Assembly (NCBI GenBank): GCA_033764095.1
Contig: JANRJF010000399.1
Coordinates: forward strand, 1-33,155
DNA from: JBDTMT01 sp033764095
GTDB taxonomy: Bacteria; Desulfobacterota; Binatia; HRBIN30; CADEER01
Length of the DNA: 33,155 nucleotides
Reading direction: 5' to 3'
Positions 8,217 through 16,699 of this stretch are shown in pieces; position 1 is the stretch's first letter, and each line of letters starts with the position of its first letter. A model generated the notes under the pieces. That model ran no database searches. It saw only the letters and a list, made by a program, of their open reading frames with translations, and was not told where the DNA came from. The translations under genes and the position numbers were made by a program.

Positions 8217-8888
8217 ATGACGGCGGACGTGCTCGTCGTCATGGCTCGCCAGCCGATTCCCGGGACGGTCAAGACCCGCCTGGCACAGTCGATCGGCGCC
8301 GACGCCGCGGCGGCGCTCTACCGGGCGTTCCTGATCGACATCGCCGCCGGCTGCGCCTCGCCGGCGTGGTCGCTGGTGTGGGCGGTGACGCCGATCGACG
8401 CCGATCTCACCCCGATCGTGGGCGGCGCGGCGCGGCAGATCGTGCAGCGCGGCGACGGGCTCGGTGAGCGGATGCAGCACGCCTTTGCCGACCTCTTCGC
8501 TGCCGGCGCGCGCCGCGTGGTGATGATCGGCGCCGATGCGCCGCATCTCGGCGCGGCGTGCATCGCCGAGGCGTTTGCCGCGCTGGCGACGCACGACGTC
8601 GTGCTGGCGCCGACGCAGGACGGCGGCTACTGCCTGATCGGGCTGACGGCACCGCGCGAGCTGTTCCGCGGCGTCGCCATGGGCACCGATTCGGTGCGCG
8701 CCGAGACGCTTGCGCGGGCGGCGGCGCTGGGGCTGCGCGTGGCGCAGCAGGCGCAGACCTTCGACATCGACCTCCCCGCCGACCTCGAAACGCTGGCGGT
8801 GCTGCTCGACCGCGCCGCGCTGCGGCTGCCGGCCACCGCCGCGGCGCTCGCGTCTATGCGGCGGGGCGGCGCTCCACCAGGTGCTTGA
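8217..8888 (+). CDS. TIGR04282 / DUF2064 family glycosyltransferase-like protein
   Basis: 223-residue nucleotide-sugar-transferase fold of the DUF2064 (TIGR04282) family, related to cofactor guanylyltransferases and GT-A glycosyltransferases; the substrate is unknown. Key parts are the N-terminal VMARQPIPGTVKTRLA (about residues 8-23), the metal/nucleotide DAP motif in MIGADAPHL (about 102-110), the conserved QDGGYCLIGL block (about 138-147) and a C-terminal DIDLPADLE. It is the second gene after the patatin. Its last 35 nt overlap the convergent ccmD on the opposite strand. Confidence 0.87.
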   Translation: MTADVLVVMARQPIPGTVKTRLAQSIGADAAAALYRAFLIDIAAGCASPAWSLVWAVTPIDADLTPIVGGAARQIVQRGDGLGERMQHAFADLFAAGARRVVMIGADAPHLGAACIAEAFAALATHDVVLAPTQDGGYCLIGLTAPRELFRGVAMGTDSVRAETLARAAALGLRVAQQAQTFDIDLPADLETLAVLLDRAALRLPATAAALASMRRGGAPPGA

Positions 8889-9009
8889 GCTCGTCGATCT
8901 CGCGCTCAAGCTGGCGGCTGCGGCGCGACAGGCCGCTCACGTAGACCAGCACACCGATCCACACCACGGCGTACGCGGCGATCAGGTATCCGAGGTGCGA
9001 CTCGTTCAA
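8854..9009 (-). CDS. ccmD: Heme exporter protein CcmD
   Basis: 51-residue single-span membrane protein. One hydrophobic segment (LGYLIAAYAVVWIGVLVYV, residues 6-24) is followed by a basic, then charged helical tail (RRSRQLEREIDELKHLVERR), the classic CcmD layout. CcmD helps release heme-loaded CcmE from CcmC/CcmAB in cytochrome c maturation. The start is TTG at 9009 with GGAGGA about 5 nt upstream. It lies 10 nt after ccmC and continues the ccmABC order. No ATG is available in frame, so standard gene callers may miss it. Its 3' end overlaps the convergent glycosyltransferase by 35 nt. Confidence 0.85.
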   Translation of the reverse strand: MNESHLGYLIAAYAVVWIGVLVYVSGLSRRSRQLEREIDELKHLVERRPAA

Positions 9010-9019
9010 CGGTCCTCCA

Positions 9020-9709
9020 TCAGACGGCGACCTGGGCGCGCAGGTCGTCGACCGCGTCCTGCAGGCGCGCGGCGCGCAGGCGCAGGCGCAGTAACCAGAG
9101 AAAGACGAGGAAGAAGGCGAGCATCGCGACGATCAGCGCGGCGCGCATCATCGGGTCGGCGAGGCCGGTGCCGCCTTCCTTGTTCTGGATCACCGCCGGG
9201 TGGATGCCGCGCCACCAGTAGACGGCGCGGTTGATCAGGTAGAGATCGACCACGCCGGAGACGCCGAGGATGGCGGCCAGCGTCGCGCCCTGGGTCGGCT
9301 CGGTGGCGAGGGTGCGCAGCAGCAGGTAGGCCGCGTAGATCATCCACAGGATCAGGGTCAGCGTCAGGCGCGGATCCCACGTCCACCAGGTTCCCCAGAT
9401 CGGCTTGGCCCAGATGCAGCCGGTGGCCAGCCCGAGCGAGCAGAAGAGCAGGCCGAGCTCGGCGGCGGAGCGGCCGAGGTGATCCCAACGCGTGGTGCGC
9501 TTCCAGAGATACATCAGGCTGGCGACGCCGACGATGCCGAAGGCGGTGAAGGTCGCCAGCCACATCGCCATGTGGACGTAGAAGATGCGTTGGATCGGGC
9601 CCTGAAAGCCGTCGTCCGGCGCGCCGATGAAGACCAGGTAGACGGCGGCCAGCATGGCGATGATCGTCACCGGCGGCAACAGGCGGTCGGTGAGGTCGAG
9701 TCCCCTCAT
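9020..9709 (-). CDS. ccmC: Heme exporter/heme handling protein CcmC
   Basis: 229-residue inner-membrane protein that presents heme to CcmE during cytochrome c biogenesis. About six membrane segments are visible. The periplasmic tryptophan-rich WWD signature (WGTWWTWDPRLT) sits near residues 115-126. A flanking histidine in IQRIFYVHMAMW and another near WWRGIHPAVIQ fit the two heme-ligand histidines. The ATG at 9709 overlaps the ccmB stop by 4 nt (ATGA), giving translational coupling. ccmE, ccmF, ccmG and ccmH do not follow; they must be elsewhere if the system is complete. Confidence 0.95.
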   Translation of the reverse strand: MRGLDLTDRLLPPVTIIAMLAAVYLVFIGAPDDGFQGPIQRIFYVHMAMWLATFTAFGIVGVASLMYLWKRTTRWDHLGRSAAELGLLFCSLGLATGCIWAKPIWGTWWTWDPRLTLTLILWMIYAAYLLLRTLATEPTQGATLAAILGVSGVVDLYLINRAVYWWRGIHPAVIQNKEGGTGLADPMMRAALIVAMLAFFLVFLWLLRLRLRAARLQDAVDDLRAQVAV

Positions 9710-10365
9710 TCCTCCACCACATATTCGAAGGCCATCCACCCGACAACCAGGAAGACCGCGTCGAAGGCGCCGAGCAGGTTGAGCCAGTGTGAAACGGCGC
9801 CGACCGTCGCCCCGCCCATCAACTGCGCGCTGGCCTGGATGCCGGCGATGATCAGTGGCGCGGCGAGCGGCAGCATCAGCAGCGGCAGCATCACCTCGCG
9901 GGCGCGCGTGCGCAGCGAGACGGCGGCGAACATGGTGCCGACGGCGGCGAAGCCGAGCAGCCCGAGCGCCACCACCGGCGTCAGCCGCGTCGCGGTCTGC
10001 CAGAAGGGCAGGTTGAAGAAGAAGACGAAGATCGGCACCAGCACCAGCTGTGCGGCGATCATCACCAGGAAGTTGCCGGCGGTCTTGGCGAGGTAGATCG
10101 AGCCGCGATCGACCGGCGCCAGCAGCAGGCCCTGCAGGCAGTCGGCCTCGCGCTCGCGCAGCAGCGAGCGGTTCATGCCCAGCGTTCCGGCGAAGATCAG
10201 CGCGACCCACAACACGCCCGGCGCCGCCGCCTCGCGCAGCGGGCTGGTGGGATCGAACGCGAAGCTCAGCACGACCAACGTCAGCAGGCCGAGCAGCAGC
10301 AGCGCCGCCAGCGTCTCCTTGGTGCGCAGCTCGATGCGCAGATCCTTCCAGAGGATGGCGAGCAT
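9706..10365 (-). CDS. ccmB: Heme ABC exporter permease CcmB
   Basis: 219-residue polytopic inner-membrane permease pairing with CcmA. The conserved amino end (KDLRIELRTKETL) and the block SLLREREADCLQGLLLAP match the CcmB family, and about six hydrophobic helices follow. CcmAB uses ATP to release holo-CcmE from CcmC/D rather than carrying heme itself in current models. It starts 4 nt after ccmA and overlaps ccmC by 4 nt, so it sits within one operon. Confidence 0.95.
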   Translation of the reverse strand: MLAILWKDLRIELRTKETLAALLLLGLLTLVVLSFAFDPTSPLREAAAPGVLWVALIFAGTLGMNRSLLREREADCLQGLLLAPVDRGSIYLAKTAGNFLVMIAAQLVLVPIFVFFFNLPFWQTATRLTPVVALGLLGFAAVGTMFAAVSLRTRAREVMLPLLMLPLAAPLIIAGIQASAQLMGGATVGAVSHWLNLLGAFDAVFLVVGWMAFEYVVEE

Positions 10366-10369
10366 CGGT

Positions 10370-11086
<717 letters not shown>

Positions 11087-11091
11087 CGGGG

Positions 11092-11892
11092 TCAGACGTA
11101 CTCTTCCACGAAGTTGCGCACCACCGCCTGGCGCACCTGCTCGTTCAGCGCGTCGCGCGCCTCGAACGGCAGGCCGGCGGTGGGGATCGGCGGGTCGAGT
11201 ACGATGCGTACGCGTCCGCCAGGGCGGATCACCGAGCAGCCGCGCGGCAGGAACTTGCGCGTGCCGCTGATGCTCACCGGCACGATCGGCAACTGGGCGT
11301 TGAGCGCCAGGCTGACGCCGCCCTTCTTGAACTCGTGGACCTTGCCGTCGCGGCTGCGCGTGCCCTCGGCGTAGAAGAGGATGCCGCGTCCCATGGTCAT
11401 GCTCGCGGCGGCGCGGTTGATCTCGTCGATCGCGGATTGCGGGTTCTGCCGGTCGATGAGGATGTGATTGCTCATCTTGAGCGCCTGACCGAACACCGGC
11501 AGGCGCAGCAACTCCTGCTTGGCGACGAAGTGCACCGGGAACGGCATGAAGCCGATGGTGCACCAGATGTCGAAGTTGCTCAGGTGGTTGCTGATCAGGA
11601 CGTAGGTCTGCCCCGGCACCAGATGCTCGCGGCCCTGGATCTCCAGGTCGATCCCACACACCTTGACGATGCCGCGGCCCCACCAGCGACCGAGCGGGTC
11701 GGCCACCCAGCCGCGCCGCAGGAGGAAGATCCCGACCACGGCGGCGGCGGCGAAGAACAGTGTCGAGGTGAAGATGTAGATGTCGGCGGCGAGGCCCCAG
11801 AGGTAGCGGAGCGGATGCTGAAGCGCGAAGGAGAAGAGCGAGTGGTCAGCGGTGGCGCGGCTCGAGGCGCCGCCGCTCGGCTGAGCGAGCAT
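11092..11892 (-). CDS. plsC: 1-acyl-sn-glycerol-3-phosphate acyltransferase (PlsC family)
   Basis: Membrane acyltransferase making phosphatidic acid from lysophosphatidic acid. 266 residues. An N-terminal hydrophobic hairpin (about 35-60) precedes the catalytic NHxxxxD box NHLSNFD (N102, H103, D108). The acceptor motif EGTRSR is near 175-180, and VPVSISGT follows (motif IV-like). It is the first gene of the run with ccmABCD, 5 nt before ccmA. A relation to cytochrome maturation is not implied; this looks like shared transcription. The ATG at 11892 has no Shine-Dalgarno and lies exactly where transcription is predicted to begin. Confidence 0.92.
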   Translation of the reverse strand: MLAQPSGGASSRATADHSLFSFALQHPLRYLWGLAADIYIFTSTLFFAAAAVVGIFLLRRGWVADPLGRWWGRGIVKVCGIDLEIQGREHLVPGQTYVLISNHLSNFDIWCTIGFMPFPVHFVAKQELLRLPVFGQALKMSNHILIDRQNPQSAIDEINRAAASMTMGRGILFYAEGTRSRDGKVHEFKKGGVSLALNAQLPIVPVSISGTRKFLPRGCSVIRPGGRVRIVLDPPIPTAGLPFEARDALNEQVRQAVVRNFVEEYV

Positions 11893-11898
11893 GGCAGT

Positions 11899-11927
11899 GT
11901 CCTAGCCGAAAGACCGCCGGGTTTCCA
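11899..11927 (-). promoter_or_regulatory. Possible promoter of plsC-ccmABCD, predicted leaderless
   Basis: Minus strand TGGAAA (11927-11922), 17-nt spacer, TAGGAC (11904-11899). Seven bases after the -10 is 11892, the A of the plsC ATG. The -10 lacks the usual final T, so the call is tentative, but spacing and the absence of a ribosome site agree. Confidence 0.35.
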
Positions 11928-11937
11928 TTTTGGGCCA

Positions 11938-11957
11938 CGCGCCGGCGCGCCGGCGCG
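11938..11957. repeat. 20-bp perfect GC-only palindrome
   Basis: The half-site CGCGCCGGCG is followed directly by its reverse complement, making an uninterrupted 20-bp palindrome between the divergent plsC and RRM genes. It lies just upstream of the plsC -35 box and about 50 bp upstream of the RRM -35 box. It may be an operator, a cruciform-forming site or simply chance in GC-rich DNA. Confidence 0.6.
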
Positions 11958-12007
11958 CATCGCCCGATCGCGCGACTGAATTAGGGCGCCCGATCCAGAA
12001 AAGTAGA

Positions 12008-12037
12008 TTGCCAAATGCGCATGAGCAGTGCTATGGC
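12008..12037 (+). promoter_or_regulatory. Candidate promoter of the RRM protein gene
   Basis: TTGCCA (12008-12013), 18-nt spacer, TATGGC (12032-12037). Transcription would begin near 12044, giving a leader of about 20 nt that contains a G-rich run (12051-12057) ahead of the ATG at 12064. Similar TATGGT and TATGCT -10 boxes occur at two other leadered promoters in the window. Confidence 0.4.
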
Positions 12038-12063
12038 CGCCGCAGTCCATTGGGGGGACCGAG

Positions 12064-12345
12064 ATGGGCCGTAAGTTGTACGTGGGAAACCTGTCGTTCT
12101 CTGCGACGGAAGAAGAGCTGAAGGACTACTTCGCGCAGGCGGGCACGCCGGACTCGGTGGCGATCATCAAGGATCGCCTCACCGGCAAATCGCGCGGGTT
12201 CGGCTTCGTCGAGATGAGCACCGACACCGAGGCATCCGAGGCGATCGAGAAGTTGGACGGCAAGGACTTCAAGGGCCGTCCGCTGAAGATCAACGAGGCG
12301 CGCGCCCGCGAAGGCGGCGGCGCCGGCCGCGGATACGGACACTGA
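12064..12345 (+). CDS. RRM-domain RNA-binding protein
   Basis: 93-residue single RNA recognition motif protein of the bacterial/cyanobacterial Rbp kind. RNP2 is LYVGNL (residues 5-10) and RNP1 is KSRGFGFVEM (about residues 43-52), with the aromatic residues that stack on RNA retained. A short glycine-rich end (EGGGAGRGYGH) follows the fold. Such proteins are often abundant, cold-induced and RNA-stabilising, but no specific role can be read here. It is monocistronic: its own promoter is upstream and a strong hairpin starts 6 nt after the stop. It is divergent from plsC. Confidence 0.93.
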   Translation: MGRKLYVGNLSFSATEEELKDYFAQAGTPDSVAIIKDRLTGKSRGFGFVEMSTDTEASEAIEKLDGKDFKGRPLKINEARAREGGGAGRGYGH

Positions 12346-12350
12346 CGACG

Positions 12351-12375
12351 CGGCGGGCGGCTCGGCCGCCCGCCG
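12351..12375. terminator. Strong hairpin between convergent genes, likely bidirectional terminator
   Basis: An 11-bp perfect stem (CGGCGGGCGGC with GCCGCCCGCCG) closed by a 3-nt TCG loop, 6 nt after the RRM gene stop and 3 nt from the stop of the opposite-strand small gene. There is no T-run on either side, so it is not a textbook intrinsic terminator. It may protect 3' ends or act with Rho. Confidence 0.6.
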
Positions 12376-12378
12376 GGT

Positions 12379-12615
12379 TCAGTGGCTTGCGCCGGGCAGG
12401 CTGAGCTGGAGGAGGGTTCGCTCCTCGGCCAGCAGGCGCTGGCAGACGGTCAACAGCTCGTGTTTCAGCGCGCTGTCGGTGGCGTTGTTTGCCAGCGTCG
12501 CGATGCGGTTCGCCGTTTCGCGGATGCGAAACGCCGCCATGCGGCAGATCTCCTGATCGCGCATCGGCTCGCCACGCGTGCCGTCCGTCTCCATCTCGCC
12601 GCTTCGCTCGCTCAT
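12379..12615 (-). CDS. Small protein of unknown function
   Basis: I do not recognise this 78-residue protein. From ATG 12615 it has a polar, acidic start (SERSGEMETDGTRGEP), then a helical, probably amphipathic region (MRDQEICRMAAFRIRETANRIATLANN and ALKHELLTVCQRLLAEERTLLQ) with two cysteines. The layout suggests a soluble helical hairpin. A start at 12678 would add 21 residues, but ATG 12615 has a CGAGG-type ribosome site about 5 nt upstream. It lies 148 bp downstream of thiC on the same strand and ends 3 nt from the hairpin shared with the RRM gene. Confidence 0.6.
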   Translation of the reverse strand: MSERSGEMETDGTRGEPMRDQEICRMAAFRIRETANRIATLANNATDSALKHELLTVCQRLLAEERTLLQLSLPGASH

Positions 12616-12626
12616 TGGCCTCGTCC

Positions 12627-12643
12627 CTCGGTGGGACACCGAG
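12627..12643 (-). promoter_or_regulatory. Hairpin in the leader of the small gene
   Basis: CTCGGTG and CACCGAG form a perfect 7-bp stem with a 3-nt loop, ending 11 nt upstream of the ATG at 12615 and just before its ribosome site. It could modulate translation of the small gene or be the end of the thiC transcript. Confidence 0.4.
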
Positions 12644-12673
12644 CAAGCGGTACGCCAGGGAAGATGAGGTAAG

Positions 12674-12704
12674 GGCATTCCCCATTGTGGGATTCCCCAA
12701 TGCC
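12674..12704. repeat. Paired 15-bp-period repeats with inverted ends
   Basis: ATTCCCCA occurs at 12677-12684 and again at 12692-12699, a 15-bp period. The block is bounded by GGCATT (12674-12679) and AATGCC (12699-12704), so it is also an imperfect dyad. It lies between the thiC stop and the small gene. It could bind a regulator in tandem or fold as the thiC terminator; there is no T-run. Confidence 0.45.
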
Positions 12705-12763
12705 GCAGGTTGTCCGCTCGGATGGACAGGCGGACGGCGGGGGCGTCTGCCGGAGTGGACGTG

Positions 12764-14389
<1,626 letters not shown>

Positions 14390-14415
14390 GGAATGCCTCC
14401 CCTGCCCGAGATACG

Positions 14416-14444
14416 ACAGTAGTGCCCCACCGGTGGGCGATCAA
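14416..14444 (-). promoter_or_regulatory. thiC promoter with a palindrome filling the spacer
   Basis: Minus strand TTGATC (14444-14439), 17-nt spacer, TACTGT (14421-14416). The spacer contains CCCACCGGTGGG (14426-14437), a perfect 12-bp palindrome centred between the boxes, the classic position for a repressor operator. Transcription should start near 14409, leaving about 20 nt of leader. That is too short for a TPP riboswitch, and the 69-nt gap to pyrD holds no CTGAGA-type THI box. Confidence 0.5.
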
Positions 14445-14458
14445 GGCAGTGCGCGGCG

Positions 14459-15568
14459 TCAGGCGTCGACGCCGACCGCGTCGGCGACGTTGCGCAAGCC
14501 GTCGCGGAGCAATCGGGTGCGCAGCTCGCTGCAGACGCGCGGCGCGAAGCCGGGCCCACCGTAGATGAAGCCGGTGTAGGCCTGCACCAGCGAGGCGCCG
14601 GCGCGGATCTTCTCGTACGCATCGGCGCCGTTGAAGATGCCGCCGACGCCGATGATCGGCAGGGTGCCGCCGGTCAGTCGATAGAGCTGGCGCACGACGG
14701 CGGTCGAGCGGTCGCGCAGCGGGGCGCCGCTCAGCCCGCCGCTCTGGTCGGCGAGCGGATGCCCGGCCGGCAGCATGTCGCGGGCGATGGTGGTGTTGGT
14801 GGCGATCAGTCCGGCGATCCCGGCGGCCTGCGCGATCGCGACCACGCCGGCGAGTGCGTCATCGGCCAGGTCGGGCGCCAGCTTGAGCAGCAGCGGCGGC
14901 GGCGCGTTGCCGCGCGCCGCCGCCACCGCCTGGTTGGCGTCGCGCAGGCGGGTCAGCAGGGGCGCCAGTTGTGCCTCGGCCTGCAGGTCGCGCAGCCCGG
15001 GCGTGTTCGGCGAGCTGACGTTGATCACCACGTAGTCGGCGAGCGGGGCGAGCAGGCGCAGGCTGGCGACGTAGTCGTCGGCCGCCGCCTCGAGCGGCGC
15101 CAGTTTCGACTTGCCGAGATTGATGCCGAGCGGCAGCGGCGGCCGGCCGTGTGCCAGGCGGCGTGTGAGCGCGACGGCCACCGCCTCGGCGCCGTGGTTG
15201 TTGAAGCCGAGGCGATTGATCAGGCCGTGCACGTCGGCGAGGCGGAAGAGGCGCGGCCTGGGATTGCCCGGCTGCGCCAGCGCGGTCACCGTGCCGAGCT
15301 CGGCGAAACCGAAGCCGAGCGCCGGCCAGACGTGCGGCAGCGCGCCGTTCTTGTCGAAGCCGGCGGCAAGGCCGAGCGGATTGGGAAAGCGCAGGCCGAA
15401 GACGGTCTGGGCCAGTCGATCGTCGGGCGCCGGCGGCGCGGGCACGCGCCGCTCGAGCACGGCCTGCCAGGTCGCCAGGGCGCTGCACGCCAGGTTGTGC
15501 GCGGTCTCGGGATCGAGCCGGAAGAGCAGGGAGCGGAGCGGGGCGTAGCGCACGGGCGCGCCTTCCAT
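14459..15568 (-). CDS. pyrD: Dihydroorotate dehydrogenase (quinone), class 2
   Basis: Membrane-associated FMN enzyme oxidising dihydroorotate to orotate with quinone in pyrimidine synthesis. From ATG 15568 it is 369 residues. The N-terminal amphipathic quinone-site helix region (LRSLLFRLDPETAHNLA) aligns with the start of E. coli PyrD, which marks class 2. FMN-binding and catalytic blocks follow: NPLGLAAGFDKNG, GTVTALAQPGNPRPR, NRLGFNNHG and VINVSSPNTPGLRDLQ with the catalytic serine. IGVGGIFNGADAYEKIRAGASLVQAYTGF is near the end. Upstream in-frame codons to 15823 are unlike the family and are left out; ATG 15619 would add 17 residues. A TATGAT box at 15620-15615 is a possible -10 but has no good -35. 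Confidence 0.94.
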   Translation of the reverse strand: MEGAPVRYAPLRSLLFRLDPETAHNLACSALATWQAVLERRVPAPPAPDDRLAQTVFGLRFPNPLGLAAGFDKNGALPHVWPALGFGFAELGTVTALAQPGNPRPRLFRLADVHGLINRLGFNNHGAEAVAVALTRRLAHGRPPLPLGINLGKSKLAPLEAAADDYVASLRLLAPLADYVVINVSSPNTPGLRDLQAEAQLAPLLTRLRDANQAVAAARGNAPPPLLLKLAPDLADDALAGVVAIAQAAGIAGLIATNTTIARDMLPAGHPLADQSGGLSGAPLRDRSTAVVRQLYRLTGGTLPIIGVGGIFNGADAYEKIRAGASLVQAYTGFIYGGPGFAPRVCSELRTRLLRDGLRNVADAVGVDA

Positions 15569-15817
15569 ACGGAGCGCGCGGCGCAGCGACAAGTGTCGGA
15601 ACGATCCGCGCTGAATCATATGGACGAAGTGCGCCGGCCGGCGTAAAGCACAGTCATGGTCCACACCGGCTCGAGCGGACACGGCTCCTTGGTCGCGCGC
15701 GCTCATGGGGAGCGGGCGCGATGGGCCGGACGAGGCGACGGCAGTCGGCGGTCGTCGTGCTCGCGCGCGGGAATGGGACCCGCATCGGTTGGCGGCGCCG
15801 AGAAGGGAGGTGGTCCA

Positions 15818-15862
15818 GTGCAAAGAACTTCGACGGTGATCAGTGAGGTGGTGGCCCCCTAG
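15818..15862 (+). other. Possible 14-codon leader peptide frame
   Basis: GGAGGT (15807-15812) is followed at good spacing by GTG at 15818 and a frame reading MQRTSTVISEVVAP before TAG (15860-15862). The stop codon falls in the loop of the first hairpin of the structured region (15851-15867). This could be a leader peptide coupling translation to folding of the RNA that follows; it could equally be coincidence. Confidence 0.2.
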
Positions 15863-16111
15863 GCCACGTCATCACGTGTAAACGGTTCGGCGAGGCGGAC
15901 CACGCTGCACGGGCGCCGGTCAACGCCCGGTAGCCCGCCGCGCTCGGATCGGAGGCGCGTCTCGCGACGCGCCGCATGAGGTGATTTTGCCTGGGGACCC
16001 AGGCTGCCATCGGCCCCGGTAGCGCCCGCGCTGTCACCCGCGGGGCGACACAAGCGTCGCAGCCGCTACCGGGGCTCCAAAAACCCGGCGCCGCGTCGAT
16101 TCGGCGCCGCG
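15851..16111. other. Candidate structured RNA or multi-hairpin element
   Basis: Perfect stems in order: 15851-15856/15862-15867 (6 bp), 15910-15915/15924-15929 (6 bp), 15954-15961/15966-15973 (8 bp), 15989-15994/15999-16004 (6 bp, 4-nt loop). Then comes a 12-bp stem 16013-16024/16064-16075 enclosing two hairpins (16025-16030/16039-16044 and 16045-16049/16056-16060), which is a closed three-way junction. Last is 16086-16093/16102-16109 (8 bp). Read on the minus strand the 8-bp stem at 15954-15973 carries a GCGA (GNRA) loop, a mild hint for that strand. I found no signature of tRNA, tmRNA, RNase P, SRP or 6S RNA, or of the common riboswitches. Chance pairing is easier in GC-rich DNA, so confidence is limited. 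Confidence 0.35.
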
Positions 16112-16159
16112 CGCTTGATTTGAGGCGCACACCCTGTCCCTCTCCGCCGCACGAGGGGC

Positions 16160-16699
16160 ATGAATCCGGCCAACCTGGTCACGCTGACGCGAATCGCCCT
16201 GACGCCGGTGTTCGTACTGGCCGTCTGGCGCGCGTCGCAGGGCGCCTCCGGCTGGCCGGCGGCGGCGCTGTTCGCGGTCATCGCCGCGAGCGACTTCCTC
16301 GACGGGCGCGTCGCACGCCGCCTGGCCGTCGCCTCGCCGCTCGGCCGCGTCCTCGACCACGCTGCCGACATCGGCTTTCTGCTCGTCGCCCTGATCACCT
16401 ATGTCGCGCTCGGCGCGGCGCCGTGGTGGGTGCCGGCGTCGATCGCGGCGTCGTTCGGCTTCTACGTCGCCGATTCGCTGCGTCGCGACCCAGACCGGCC
16501 GCGCCTGGTCGGCAGCCGCCTCGGCCACCTCGGCGGCATCGCCAACTACGTGCTGGTCGGCGTGCTGGTCGGCAACGTCAGTGTCGGGCTTGGTTGGCTG
16601 CCGAGCTGGCTGATGACGCTGCTCTTCCTCGCCGTGCCGGTCTACTCCGGTGCGTCGATCGTCAGCCGCTGGTATGCGGCTCGGCGAGCTCCTTACTGA
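16160..16699 (+). CDS. CDP-alcohol phosphatidyltransferase family protein
   Basis: 179-residue integral membrane enzyme of the CDP-alcohol phosphatidyltransferase family, which joins a CDP-linked lipid to an alcohol. The complete family motif D-x2-D-G-x2-A-R-x8-G-x3-D-x3-D is present: it begins at DFLDGRVARR (about residues 45-54) and ends in GRVLDHAAD. Several membrane helices surround it. The closest common member is PgsA (phosphatidylglycerophosphate synthase), but the alcohol substrate cannot be set from the motif, so no symbol is given. GAGGGG sits just before the ATG. Its 3' end overlaps the convergent flippase-like gene by 38 nt. Confidence 0.9.
   Translation: MNPANLVTLTRIALTPVFVLAVWRASQGASGWPAAALFAVIAASDFLDGRVARRLAVASPLGRVLDHAADIGFLLVALITYVALGAAPWWVPASIAASFGFYVADSLRRDPDRPRLVGSRLGHLGGIANYVLVGVLVGNVSVGLGWLPSWLMTLLFLAVPVYSGASIVSRWYAARRAPY

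Larger units (their letters stand above)
15569..16159. other. 591-bp stretch without a convincing gene
   Basis: Between divergent pyrD and the CDP-alcohol transferase gene. Weak open frames cross it (for example 15656-15862 plus and 15840-16130 minus), but none has a recognisable protein, consistent start signal or family match. The left part (15569-15800) shows nothing I can name except the possible pyrD -10. At 15805-15862 there is a strong Shine-Dalgarno followed by a 14-codon frame. From 15851 to 16111 the sequence is an almost unbroken series of perfect inverted repeats, listed separately. Confidence 0.6.

Noticed and set aside
14390..14458. TPP riboswitch before thiC
   Set aside because: The gap is 69 nt, shorter than the riboswitch, and holds no THI-box motif. 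A promoter with a palindrome explains the sequence better.
15656..15862. 68-codon plus-strand frame in the pyrD gap
   Set aside because: No ribosome site at its ATG and no recognisable protein. Only its last 14 codons have a good start signal, and these are reported separately.
15851..16111. RNase P RNA, tmRNA, SRP RNA, 6S RNA, cobalamin or c-di-GMP riboswitch
   Set aside because: The conserved words I know for each are missing on both strands. A GGTAGCGG stretch briefly resembled the 3' part of a c-di-GMP-I riboswitch, but its partner sequence pairs differently.
15840..16130. 96-codon minus-strand frame over the hairpin array
   Set aside because: No ribosome site or family; its codons are made of the inverted repeats themselves.
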